DNA from: Alphaproteobacteria bacterium
Lineage (GTDB): Bacteria; Pseudomonadota; Alphaproteobacteria; Micropepsales; Micropepsaceae
Reading direction: 5' to 3'
DNA: 64,000 bases
Assembly: GCA_024236055.1 (NCBI GenBank)
Contig: JACKLF010000004.1
Span: 132,974 to 196,973, forward strand
Every line of letters starts with the position of its first letter. Position 1 is the first letter of the stretch. Positions 16,612 to 25,056 of this stretch are shown here, one piece after another. Under the pieces are notes generated by a model. That model made no database searches, had not been told where the DNA came from, and saw only the letters and a program-made list of their open reading frames with translations. The translations under genes and the position numbers were made by a program.

Positions 16612-17631
16612 ATGGCCTACAAGATCGCCGTGGTGGGCGCGACCGGCAATGTCGGGCGCGAGATGCTCAATGTCCTCACCCAGCGGCAGTTCCCCTATTC
16701 CGAGGTGGTGGCCCTGGCCTCCACCCGTTCGGTCGGCAAGGAAGTTTCGTTCGGCGAGGGCGTGCTGAAGGTCAAGGCGCTTGATTATTACGACTTCAAG
16801 GACACCGACATCTGCCTGATGAGCGCGGGCGGTTCGATCGCCAAGGAATGGGCGCCCAGGATCGCCGCCCAGGGCTGCATCGTGATCGACAATTCCAGTG
16901 CCTGGCGCATGGACCGGCAGGTGCCGCTGGTGGTGCCCGAGGTCAATGCCGATGCGCTCGGCGACATGCCGCGCAAGATCATCGCCAATCCCAACTGCTC
17001 AACCGCCCAGCTGGTGGTGGCGTTGAAGCCGCTGCACGACGCTTTCGGCATCAAGCGGGTGGTGGTCTCGACCTATCAGTCCGTCTCGGGCGCCGGCCAT
17101 GAGGCGATGGACGAGCTGTTCCGCCAGACCCGCGCCATCTTCGTGGCCGATCCGGTGGAGCCAGAGAAATTCACCAAGCAGATCGCCTTCAATGTGATCC
17201 CCCATATCGACGTCTTCCTGGACAGCGGCTTCACCAAGGAAGAATGGAAGATGATGGTGGAGACGCAGAAGATCCTGGACCCCGATATCCAGGTCACCGC
17301 GACCTGCGTGCGCGTGCCGGTGTTCGTCGGTCATGGCGAGGCGGTTTCGATCGAATGCGAGCAGCCCATTTCCGCCGACAAGGCGCGCTCCATCCTGCGC
17401 AACGCCCCCGGCATCCTGGTCGTCGACAAGCGCGAGGACGGCGGCTATGTCACCCCGGTCGAATGCGCCGGCGAGGACGCCACCTTCGTCAGCCGCATCC
17501 GCAAGGATCCCAGCACCGAGAACGGCCTGATGATGTGGATCGTGTCGGACAATCTGCGCAAGGGCGCGGCCCTGAACGCGGTGCAGATCGCCGAAAGCCT
17601 GGTCAACCGCAAACTGCTCAGAGCCGCCTGA
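16612..17631 (+). CDS. asd: Aspartate-semialdehyde dehydrogenase
   Basis: Reduces aspartyl-phosphate to aspartate semialdehyde with NADPH, the branch point to lysine/diaminopimelate, threonine and methionine. 339 residues: N-terminal Rossmann motif 'VVGATGNVGREM', catalytic Cys129 in 'NPNCSTAQ', substrate-binding 'STYQSVSGAG' and the C-terminal 'VRVPVFVGHGEAV' with the catalytic His. Start MAYKIAVVG at 16612 with AAGGAA upstream. A dapC-type aminotransferase of the same pathway lies at 25 kb, not linked. Confidence 0.96.
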   Translation: MAYKIAVVGATGNVGREMLNVLTQRQFPYSEVVALASTRSVGKEVSFGEGVLKVKALDYYDFKDTDICLMSAGGSIAKEWAPRIAAQGCIVIDNSSAWRMDRQVPLVVPEVNADALGDMPRKIIANPNCSTAQLVVALKPLHDAFGIKRVVVSTYQSVSGAGHEAMDELFRQTRAIFVADPVEPEKFTKQIAFNVIPHIDVFLDSGFTKEEWKMMVETQKILDPDIQVTATCVRVPVFVGHGEAVSIECEQPISADKARSILRNAPGILVVDKREDGGYVTPVECAGEDATFVSRIRKDPSTENGLMMWIVSDNLRKGAALNAVQIAESLVNRKLLRAA

Positions 17632-17659
17632 CCGGACGGCGCAAAAAGGGGAAACGACA

Positions 17660-17950
17660 ATGCCGAAAGCCTATTGGATCGCGCGGGTGGATGTGAGCGA
17701 CCCGGAGACCTACAAGAAGTATGTCGAAACCGGAAAGCCGGCCTTCGAACGCTATGGCGCCAAGTTCCTGGCCCGCGGCGGCAAGACCGAATCCCTGGAA
17801 GGGGCCCCCCGCGCGCGCAACGTGCTGATCGAGTTCGCCTCGCTGCAGGACGCGCACGACTGCTACCATTCCCCGGAATACACCGCCGCGCGCGCCATCC
17901 GGCAGCCGGTCAGCGAAGGCGAATGGATTCTTGTCGAAGGCGTCGAATAG
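17660..17950 (+). CDS. DUF1330 family protein
   Basis: 96 residues with the DUF1330 pattern: 'YWIARVDVSDPETYKKYVE', 'YGAKFLARGGKTESLEG', 'VLIEFASLQDAHDCYHSPEY'. The fold is a ferredoxin-like alpha/beta barrel dimer of unknown reaction. It lies 28 bases after asd with its own AAAGGGG site and overlaps the start of the next gene, so the three are probably cotranscribed. Confidence 0.9.
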   Translation: MPKAYWIARVDVSDPETYKKYVETGKPAFERYGAKFLARGGKTESLEGAPRARNVLIEFASLQDAHDCYHSPEYTAARAIRQPVSEGEWILVEGVE

Positions 17951-18755
17951 GCCGCTTCGCGCGGTTCTCTTTGTTCCTGCCACGAACAGCCGCGCGCTGG
18001 AAAAGGCGCGCGGTCTGCGCGCCGACGCCGTCATCCTGGACCTGGAAGACGCCGTCGGCGCCGGACAGAAAGCCGCCGCCCGCCAGAACGCCATCGGGGC
18101 GGCAAAGTCCTTTGCCCCGCGCCTGACCGCGATCCGGGTCAATGCCGCCGGCACGCCCTGGCACCAGGACGACATGGCGGCAGCGGTTGCCGCGCGCGCA
18201 GACGCCATCGTGCTGCCCAAGGTGAACGGCCCCGAAGACATTGCTGCGGCGCGCGCCGTGGCGGGCGCGATCCCGCTATGGGCGATGATCGAGACGCCGC
18301 GCGCGGTGCTGGATGTCGATCGCATTGCCCAGGCGGGCGCGACCTGTCTGGTCCTGGGCGCCAACGACCTTTTGCATGCGCTGGATGGGCGTCACCAGCC
18401 TGGCCGCGCCAATCTTGCCCTGGCCATGTCGCTGTGCGTGCTGGCGGCGCGCGCCGCCGGCATCGCGGTGCTGGACAGCGTGCACAACCAGATCGACGAT
18501 GTGGAGGGTTTTGCAGCCGCCTGCGAACAGGCGCGCGATTTCGGCTTTGACGGCAAGACCATCATCCACCCCGACCAGATCGAACCTGCGCTGACCGCCT
18601 TTTCGCCCTCAGCTCCGGATATCGAACAGGCGCGGCGGGTGCTGGCGGCGTTCGATGCCCATCCGGGCGGCGGCGCCGTGGCGCTGGACGGGCGCATGCT
18701 GGAAGACCTGGATGCCGACCTGGCCCGGCGCACCCTGATGCGGGCGGGGCTTTGA
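17931..18755 (+). CDS. CoA-ester lyase (HpcH/HpaI, citrate-lyase beta type)
   Basis: 274 residues with the CitE-like TIM barrel: 'RAVLFVPATNSRALEKARGL', Mg-binding 'VILDLEDAVG', 'PLWAMIETPRAVLD' (metal Glu), 'LVLGANDLLHAL' and 'GFDGKTIIHPDQI'. It probably acts on malyl-, citramalyl- or methylmalyl-CoA type esters; the substrate cannot be read. It begins with TTG at 17931, inside the end of the DUF1330 gene (20-base overlap), and its stop abuts the zapE ATG. Confidence 0.88.
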   Translation: MSKASNRPLRAVLFVPATNSRALEKARGLRADAVILDLEDAVGAGQKAAARQNAIGAAKSFAPRLTAIRVNAAGTPWHQDDMAAAVAARADAIVLPKVNGPEDIAAARAVAGAIPLWAMIETPRAVLDVDRIAQAGATCLVLGANDLLHALDGRHQPGRANLALAMSLCVLAARAAGIAVLDSVHNQIDDVEGFAAACEQARDFGFDGKTIIHPDQIEPALTAFSPSAPDIEQARRVLAAFDAHPGGGAVALDGRMLEDLDADLARRTLMRAGL

Positions 18756-19862
18756 ATGGCGGCGGTGCTTGCGGCTTATGAACGGACATTGGCGGCGGGC
18801 GAGATCAAGCCCGACGCCCTGCAGAAAGCCGCCGCGCAAAGGCTGGACGACCTTGCCCAGGCGCTGGCGCAAAAGCCCGCCGGCTTTTCCCTGTTTCGCC
18901 GCCCGCCCCCACCGCCGCGCGGACTATACCTTTGGGGCGATGTGGGCCGCGGCAAGACCATGCTGATGGACCTGTTCTTTGCCGCCGTGCCGCTGGCGTC
19001 CAAGCGGCGCGCCCATTTCAACAGCTTCATGCTGGATACCCATGCGCGCATCCATGCCATGCGTCAGCAGGCCGGCGTCACCGATCCGATCGCGCCAGTG
19101 GCGCGCGCCCTGGCCGACAGTGCGCGGCTGTTGTGCTTCGACGAATTCCAGGTCACCGACGTGGCCGACGCCATGATCCTGGGCCGGCTGTTCGAGGCGC
19201 TGTTGGCCGAGGGCGTGACCATCGTGGCGACCAGCAATACCGCGCCCGAGCACCTGTATGAGGGCGGGCTGAACCGCCAGCTTTTCCTGCCCTTCATCGC
19301 CGAGATCCGCGCCCGGCTGGATGTGGTGGAGCTGAACGGCGCCACCGATTATCGCATGGAACGGACGGCGGGCATTCCCACATGGCTGAGCCCCCTGTCG
19401 GATACGGCCGAGGCGGCGATGAACCAGGCCTGGCAGGATCTGACCGGCACGCGGGCGGGACGGCCGGTGATCCTGACCGTGCTGGGCCGCAAGCTGGTGG
19501 TGCCCCAGGCCGCCAGGGGCGCGGCACGCTTCGGCTTTGCCGATCTGTGCGAACAGCCGCTGGGGGCGGGCGACTATCTGGCGATCGCGCGCGAATTTCA
19601 CACCGTGCTGGTCGACCATGTCCCGCTGCTGACCGCGGACATGCGCAACGAAGCGCGCCGCTTCATCCTGCTGATCGATACGCTGTATGACGAGGGCGTG
19701 GCGCTGATCGCCAGCGCCGAAGGCGCCCCCGAGGCGCTTTACCCCGAAGGCGGCCCCGATGCGGGATTGCGCGACGCCTTCCGCCGCACCGTGTCCCGCC
19801 TTGCCGAAATGCAGAGCGAGGACTATCTGAAACAGACATGCCACCAAGACGGTCGATCATGA
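18756..19862 (+). CDS. zapE: Cell division ATPase ZapE (AFG1 family)
   Basis: 368-residue AFG1-like P-loop ATPase that in Enterobacteria associates with the Z-ring and destabilises FtsZ bundles under stress. Walker A 'GDVGRGKT' at 61-68, preceded by 'PPPPPRGLYLWG'; Walker B 'LLCFDEFQVTDVADAMIL'; sensor-like 'TIVATSNTAPEHLYEGGLNR'. It starts one base after the previous stop, and its own stop overlaps the next start (ATGA). Confidence 0.94.
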   Translation: MAAVLAAYERTLAAGEIKPDALQKAAAQRLDDLAQALAQKPAGFSLFRRPPPPPRGLYLWGDVGRGKTMLMDLFFAAVPLASKRRAHFNSFMLDTHARIHAMRQQAGVTDPIAPVARALADSARLLCFDEFQVTDVADAMILGRLFEALLAEGVTIVATSNTAPEHLYEGGLNRQLFLPFIAEIRARLDVVELNGATDYRMERTAGIPTWLSPLSDTAEAAMNQAWQDLTGTRAGRPVILTVLGRKLVVPQAARGAARFGFADLCEQPLGAGDYLAIAREFHTVLVDHVPLLTADMRNEARRFILLIDTLYDEGVALIASAEGAPEALYPEGGPDAGLRDAFRRTVSRLAEMQSEDYLKQTCHQDGRS

Positions 19863-20275
19863 CTGGTGTCTATTGGGCCTGCGCCTTCATCCTGGCTGGC
19901 ATCCTGTTTTACCGCTTTGGCTGGCCGCGGATGCAGAAGTTCGACGCCGAGAATATCGCCCGCATCGAGCGCGAACAGCGCGACAAGGCTGACGCCAACG
20001 CCCATATTCGCCACGCCCTGGAAGTGGCGGACGAGCAGGTGGAAGATATCCAGGAAGTGCGCGTGGGCAGCGCCACCCACTACCTGTTTGAAGCCGAAGC
20101 CTTTGCAACCCGCGAGGAGGCCGAGGAAATGCGCGCCCGCCGGGTCGGCACGGTGGCGCGCCGTTTCTATGCCGAATTGCCCGAGGCGCTGATGGCCCGC
20201 GGCGACGGCGGCGCGCGCAGCCCCCTGTCGGCGCGCGAACGGGCCAGCGCACGCTGGAAAAGGACGGTGCACTGA
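19859..20275 (+). CDS. Membrane-anchored hypothetical protein
   Basis: 138 residues, start overlapping the zapE stop (ATGA). One N-terminal membrane helix (MTGVYWACAFILAGILFYRF), then a charged, helical cytoplasmic region with an 'EAFATREEAEEMRARRVGTV' stretch and a basic C-terminus. No family recognised. Coupling to zapE and to the next gene suggests a shared envelope or division role. Confidence 0.65.
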   Translation: MTGVYWACAFILAGILFYRFGWPRMQKFDAENIARIEREQRDKADANAHIRHALEVADEQVEDIQEVRVGSATHYLFEAEAFATREEAEEMRARRVGTVARRFYAELPEALMARGDGGARSPLSARERASARWKRTVH

Positions 20276-20562
20276 TGGTCAGCGTCCTGGTGGTGGCGGT
20301 TTTGGGCCTGGCGGCGGGCGCGGCGGCCGGCGTGCTGGCCTTCTTCCTGTTTCTGGCGCGGCTGGGCGCGGGGCGCGCGCGGCGCGTGGCGCTGGCCGCC
20401 GCGATGGGCGGCACGATTGCGTCCACCCTGTCGGCGCTTGTGCAGTTGCCTTTCTTCGCCGATGGCGCGGTCACGGTGCCGCTGGTGACGTCGGCGGTTG
20501 CCGGCGCGGTGGGCGCAGGGCTTGCCGCGGCGATGATCCTGCGCGCGCGGCCACGGGCCTAG
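20275..20562 (+). CDS. Small integral membrane protein
   Basis: 95 residues, mostly hydrophobic and Ala/Gly-rich, with three predicted helices (about 4-28, 38-58, 66-90) and a basic loop 'GAGRARR'. It starts on the last base of the preceding stop. Convergent with the UbiH-family gene, overlapping its stop by four bases. Function unknown. Confidence 0.6.
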   Translation: MVSVLVVAVLGLAAGAAAGVLAFFLFLARLGAGRARRVALAAAMGGTIASTLSALVQLPFFADGAVTVPLVTSAVAGAVGAGLAAAMILRARPRA

Positions 20563-21782
20563 GCCGCCTCGCCTTTCATCAGACGCGGCAACTTCCCCAC
20601 ATCGCCGCCGGCATGGCGCATGAAGAAGCGCCGCGCCGGAGCGATGGAATCGACAATCCCCATGCCAATGTCGCGGATCGCCCGCACCGGCGCGATATCA
20701 TTGGAGAAGAGGCGGTTCATCGCATCCATGGTGCCGCCCATCACGACGGAATCGAAGCGCCGCCAGCGCTCGTAACGCTTCAGCACATCCAGCGCACCAA
20801 TATCCTGGCCCAGCCGCGCCGCATCCAGCAGCACTTCGGCCAGGGCGGCGGCATCCTTCAGGCCCAGGTTCAGTCCCTGCCCGGCGATGGGATGAATGCC
20901 ATGCGCCGCATCCCCGGCCAGCGCAAACCGCGGGCGCACGAAATCGCGCGCGATATGAAAGGACAGGGGATAGGACCAGCGCGGCCCATCAGCCCTGGCT
21001 GCGCCCAGGTGATCGCCGAAGCGGCGCGCCAGTTCGGCGTTGAAGCCGGCCTCGTCCAGCGCCAGCAGGCCCGGCGCTTTCGTCTTCGCCTCGGTCCAGA
21101 CCAGCGATGAGCGGTTGCCCGGAAGCGGCAGAATGGCAAACGGGCCCGATGGCAGGAAATGCTCATAGGCCACGCCATTGTGCGGCCGTTCATGCTCCAC
21201 CGTCGCCACGATGCCGGTCTGGGGATAGGACCAGCCAACCTTGCCGATGCCCGCCTCCTCGCGCAGCGGGCTTTGCCGCCCGTCCGCGGCGATGGCCAGC
21301 GCGGCGGCGATGGTCCGGCCGTCGCCCAGGGTGGCGGTGGCGCGCCCGCCATCGACCGCGACAGTTTTGACGGCATTGGGGGCGATGAGTTCCAGCCCCG
21401 GCGTGGCGGCCACGGCCTCATACAGCGCCAGGCGGATGTGGCGGTTCTCGGCAATGTGGCCCAGCGCGCCCGCACCCACCTCCTGGCCGTCGAAGTGCAA
21501 CGAAAAGGGCGAAGGCGCACGGCCCACCGCGCCGTCGGTCACCAGGATCTCGCGGATGGGCTGGGCGTGGGCCTGCAGATGCTCCCACACACCCAGCGCC
21601 GACAGCATGCGCACGCTGGCATAGGCCAGGGCCGAAACCCGGCCATCGAAGCGCGGCTCCAGCTGGCGGGCCGCCGGCGCAGGATCGGCCACCGCGACCT
21701 TCAGCCCGCCCCGGGCCAGGGCAATACCCAGCGGCAGGCCCACCATGCCGCCGCCAGCGATCAGCACATCGACACGAATCAC
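20559..21782 (-). CDS. UbiH/UbiF/COQ6-family FAD-dependent monooxygenase
   Basis: Aromatic-ring hydroxylase of the ubiquinone pathway family. About 407 residues: N-terminal Rossmann 'DVLIAGGGMVGLPLGIALAR', middle 'ADGRQSPLREEAGI' (the DG motif), C-terminal 'PRFALAGDAAHGIHPIAGQG' followed by 'LNLGLKDAAALAEVL', the GD motif and family signature. Which ring position it hydroxylates cannot be told. The GTG at 21782 is preferred because GGAG lies nine bases upstream. Confidence 0.9.
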   Translation of the reverse strand: MIRVDVLIAGGGMVGLPLGIALARGGLKVAVADPAPAARQLEPRFDGRVSALAYASVRMLSALGVWEHLQAHAQPIREILVTDGAVGRAPSPFSLHFDGQEVGAGALGHIAENRHIRLALYEAVAATPGLELIAPNAVKTVAVDGGRATATLGDGRTIAAALAIAADGRQSPLREEAGIGKVGWSYPQTGIVATVEHERPHNGVAYEHFLPSGPFAILPLPGNRSSLVWTEAKTKAPGLLALDEAGFNAELARRFGDHLGAARADGPRWSYPLSFHIARDFVRPRFALAGDAAHGIHPIAGQGLNLGLKDAAALAEVLLDAARLGQDIGALDVLKRYERWRRFDSVVMGGTMDAMNRLFSNDIAPVRAIRDIGMGIVDSIAPARRFFMRHAGGDVGKLPRLMKGEAA

Positions 21783-21931
21783 AATTTTGCTCCAATCGCG
21801 CTCATTATTTGTGCATTTTTTCGATTCTGCCTGAACTTTAGGCAAAAATGTCTGCCTGTTTTTGAGTCACTGAATCCCGATTTTCGGCACTTTTCCATTT
21901 GTTTTCATACACTTGTGCAATCCGCCCAAAG

Positions 21932-21948
21932 TTGGCCCGCTTCTTGAT
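21932..21948 (+). promoter_or_regulatory. Possible sigma-54 promoter of glnK-amtB
   Basis: TTGGCCCGCTTCTTGAT keeps the -24 GG and the spacing of YTGGCACG-N4-TTGCW but has GA instead of GC at -12. glnK-amtB is classically NtrC/sigma-54 controlled, so this is plausible but weak. Confidence 0.4.
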
Positions 21949-22005
21949 AATTCGTTAAGGCCGGGCCCTCTGTCCGGCACTGGCAAAAACATGGAAGGAC
22001 GGCAG

Positions 22006-22344
22006 ATGAAGCTTATTACGGCGATCATCAAACCCTTCAAGCTCGACGAAGTCCGGGAGTCGCTGTCGGCGCTCGGCGTTCAGGGCATGACGGTGACTGA
22101 GGTGAAAGGCTACGGGCGGCAGAAGGGGCACACGGAAATCTATCGCGGCGCGGAATACGCCGTGAGCTTCCTGCCCAAGCTCAAGATCGAAGTGGCGGTG
22201 AAGGGTGAGATGCTGGAAGCGGTGATCGAGGCGATCACTTCCAAGGCGAAGACCGGCCAGATCGGCGACGGAAAGATTTTCGTCACGCCGCTCGAGCAGG
22301 TCGTTCGTATCCGCACCGGCGAAACGGATGGCGACGCGCTGTAG
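22006..22344 (+). CDS. glnK: PII nitrogen regulatory protein GlnK/GlnB
   Basis: 112-residue PII signal protein that senses 2-oxoglutarate and ATP/ADP. Start MKLITAIIKPFKLDEVRE. The uridylylation site Tyr51 is present in 'EIYRGAEY', as are the B-loop 'TGQIGDGKIFV' and the C-terminal 'VVRIRTGETDGDAL'. In Alphaproteobacteria PII next to amtB is usually GlnK; it would dock on AmtB and block ammonium transport in nitrogen excess. Confidence 0.95.
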   Translation: MKLITAIIKPFKLDEVRESLSALGVQGMTVTEVKGYGRQKGHTEIYRGAEYAVSFLPKLKIEVAVKGEMLEAVIEAITSKAKTGQIGDGKIFVTPLEQVVRIRTGETDGDAL

Positions 22345-22381
22345 GCCGCAGGCTTCCACGCGACCACAAAGGGGACATGAC

Positions 22382-23687
22382 ATGAGAATTGAAACTTTGA
22401 AGAAAGCGGGCCTTGCGACGCTTGCCGGTCTTGGCGCGCTCGCACTGACCGCCGGCAGCGCGTTCGCGCAGGATGCCGCGCCAACGCTGGACACCGGCAA
22501 CACCGCCTGGATGATCACCTCCTCGGCCCTGGTGCTGATGATGACCATTCCGGCCTGGGCCTGTTCTGTGGCGGCATGGTGCGCAAGAAGAACGTTCTGG
22601 CCACCCTGGCCCAGAGCTCGCACGGCGCTGCTGACGGTCCCGTGGATGGTCATCGGCTACAGCCTGGCCTCAGTCCAACAGCAATCCCACCTCAACCAGT
22701 TCATCGGTGACTTCAGCTACCTGTTCCTGGCGCCGATGAAGGCAGGCGACCCGTCGGCCTCGATCCCCGAATCGGTGTTCATGTTCTTCCAGATGACCTT
22801 GCGTCATCACGCCGGCGCTGATCGCCGGCGCCCTGGCGGACCGCTGAAGTTCTCGGCCTTTCTGTGGTTCATGAGCCTGCGGTTGATCTTCGTCTATCCC
22901 CCATCGCCCATGGTGTGGGTGGCGGTCTTCTGGGCACCATGGGTTTCGACCCCTGCTGGCGGCTCGGTCGCGCACTTGAACGCCGGTACCGCGGCGCTGG
23001 TGACCTGCCTGATGCTGGCAGCGCATCGGCTGCGGCACCGAAAACATGTCGCCCCTGGCAACCTGGTCCTGTCGGTCATCAGCGCCAGCCTGCTGTGGGT
23101 CAGCTGTCTGGCTTCAACGCCGGTTCGGAACTGGCTGCCGACGGCAATGCCGGCATGGCTGCCGCTGTCCCAGATCGCGACCGCTGCCGCGGCCCTGGCC
23201 TGATGTTCGCCGAATGGATCATCGCCAAGAAGCCTTCTGCCCTGGGCATGATCTCGAGCGCCGTCGCCGGGCTTGCGGCGATTACCCCGGCTTCGGGCTT
23301 TGTCGATCCGGTGGCGCGCTCATCATCGGCCTACGCCGGCGCGGTCTGCTATGTCTCGCCTTGTGGGTCAAGAAGGCCGCTGTATGACGACAGCCTGGAC
23401 GCCTGGGGCGTGTACGGTGTGGGTAGCGCCGCTGGCGCCATCCTGACCGGCGCCTTCGCCAACAGCGCGGTCAACGGCAACGAAGCCATGGCTGGCCTCA
23501 TCGACGGCAACTTCGCCCCAGATGCTCATCCAGTGTTCGCCGACGTCGGCATCACCTTCGTGTGCAAGCCATCGGACCTTCATCATCCTGAAATACCATC
23601 GACATGGTGATCGGCCTGCGCGTCTCGCCGGAAGTTGAAGTCGAAGGCCTCGACATCAACCTGCATGGCGAAACCGTGCACGACTAA
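22382..23687 (+). pseudogene. amtB: AmtB ammonium transporter (frameshifted)
   Basis: Starts MRIETLKKAGLATLAGLGAL with a signal-like leader and 'GNTAWMITSSALVLMMTIP'; the expected next motif PGLGLFCGGMVRKKNVLATL is recovered by adding one G at 22547. Further pieces in other frames include 'LNAGTAALVTCLMLA', 'GFNAGSELAADGNAGMAA', 'IIAKKPSALGMISSAVAGLA' and the C-terminal 'VSPEVEVEGLDINLHGETVHD' ending at 23687. Corrected length is about 435 residues, normal for AmtB. At least seven indels occur, yet glnK just upstream is perfect, so consensus error is likelier than decay. Confidence 0.85.
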
Positions 23688-23709
23688 GCGATCAACAAAG
23701 CTTGCAATC

Positions 23710-23740
23710 AGGGCGTCCCGAAAGGGGCGCCCTTTTTGTT
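23710..23740 (+). terminator. Rho-independent terminator of glnK-amtB
   Basis: GGGCGTCCC, loop GAAA, then GGGGCGCCC, followed by TTTTTGTTTTT. Confidence 0.88.
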
Positions 23741-23746
23741 TTTGAA

Positions 23747-23832
23747 CCCCCTCCGGCGCAGCTCGACTTGCTTTCGGCAAGCCCATCGCTGCGCCACCTC
23801 CCCCTTTCAGGCGCTTCGCGCCAAAGGGGGAG
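23747..23832 (+). repeat. CCCCCTC dispersed palindromic repeat, copy A
   Basis: About 86 bases, beginning CCCCCTCCGGCGCAGCTCGA. It contains the inner hairpin TTGCTTTCGGCAA and the block CCCATCGCTGCGCCACCTCC, and ends in a second hairpin (CCCCCTTT, then CAGGCGCTTCGCGCC, then AAAGGGGG). Close relatives occur at 46865 and 55539 and, reversed, at 34966 and 46991. Confidence 0.85.
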
Positions 23833-23858
23833 AGGGGTCTCTGGAATTGGCAATCGCG

Positions 23859-24830
23859 TTATTCTGGATAGGTGATTGTCACGCCCATCGCGGCAAGCTG
23901 TTCCAGCACCCCGCCCTGGCGCAGCAAGGGCCCGATCGAGATCACCGCCGCACTCTTGCCGCCCTCGCTAAGCGCCGCATCCAGCCCCTTGACGATCAGC
24001 CCCACGCTCAGGGCATTGACCCCAGCGGCCTGGGGCGAAATCTGCGCCACGCATTCGAGCAGTTTGGTCTCGGCATAATGCGCCTTGACCTGTTCGATAT
24101 CGCCATCGGCCCAGGCATCGGCCGCCGCAGCCGCATCGCGCGCCTGGCGCATCGTGTCGTCCACCGCCTGAACCAGGCAGGCGCGCTGGCGCGCCTGCGG
24201 CAGGGCCAGCACCGCACGCACCGTGGGCATCAGGTCGAATTCGCCCATCCGCCGCACCGGCACATGGGCGCGCCGCGCCATCCGTTCCACCGTGCGGCGC
24301 GGCTCGCGCCGGGTCAGATCGCGTGATTTCAGGAAGTCGCGCTGCAGCCGCATCGCCGCGACCAGCGTGGCGTCATCGGCATAATCACTGCCACTCTTGC
24401 CCGCCAGCCGCGCGGCCTGGGCGAAGCGCGCCGCCAGCGGCGCGGGCAGAGCCTGTTGCAATGTCTGTCCGTCAGGCTGGCGCAACAGGTCGCCATGCCA
24501 CAGATAGAACCAGGCGGCATCCACAAGGCCGGCATCGGGCGCGGGCGGCAGCAGGAGCTGGCGCGCGCCATCGATCAGGCGCGCAAGGCTGGCCGCGTTC
24601 CATTCCAGGTCTTCAGGCATCGGACCGATGGTGCCCAGGACCCGGATTTCGCCGCTGCCCCGCGACAGGCGCCAGATGGCGGGCCCGCGCGCATCGGCGG
24701 TGACGGTGACGTGTTCGACATCGGCGGGCAGGCTGGACGACCAGATTTCTGCCGGAGTCTGCGCACACACGGGCGCCACGCCCAGCAGCAGCGCGGCCAT
24801 CAACGCCAACAGGGGACGGCTGTTTGCCAT
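23859..24830 (-). CDS. TraB/GumN family protein
   Basis: 323 residues with signal peptide (MANSRPLLALMAALLLGVAP, then 'VCAQ'). The TraB/GumN pattern is visible: 'PAIWRLSRGSGEIRVLGTIG', a central 'FDLMPTVRAVLALPQARQRA' region and the terminal 'VISIGPLLRQGGVLEQLAAM' followed by 'GVTITYPE'. The family has a proposed metalloprotease-like fold, but its activity is not settled. The start at 24830 gives the signal peptide directly. Divergent from the aminotransferase gene. Confidence 0.82.
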   Translation of the reverse strand: MANSRPLLALMAALLLGVAPVCAQTPAEIWSSSLPADVEHVTVTADARGPAIWRLSRGSGEIRVLGTIGPMPEDLEWNAASLARLIDGARQLLLPPAPDAGLVDAAWFYLWHGDLLRQPDGQTLQQALPAPLAARFAQAARLAGKSGSDYADDATLVAAMRLQRDFLKSRDLTRREPRRTVERMARRAHVPVRRMGEFDLMPTVRAVLALPQARQRACLVQAVDDTMRQARDAAAAADAWADGDIEQVKAHYAETKLLECVAQISPQAAGVNALSVGLIVKGLDAALSEGGKSAAVISIGPLLRQGGVLEQLAAMGVTITYPE

Positions 24831-25056
24831 GCGCCATGCTGGCATGTGCGCCATGCAGCGACCAGTCGCATGATCTATTTCGCTCACGGCCAGCGCGCAG
24901 GGCGCGCGGCCTCCGCGGGGGCGGCGGACCCCCGCCGGGGCGCGGTCGCGCCCATATCATCGTCGGTAGCCGACATGACCGTCGAAAAGGTATGACCTAC
25001 TGGCCCATTCACCGCTCTGCCACTAGATTTCGCGCACCTGTCACCGGAGTTGCCGT

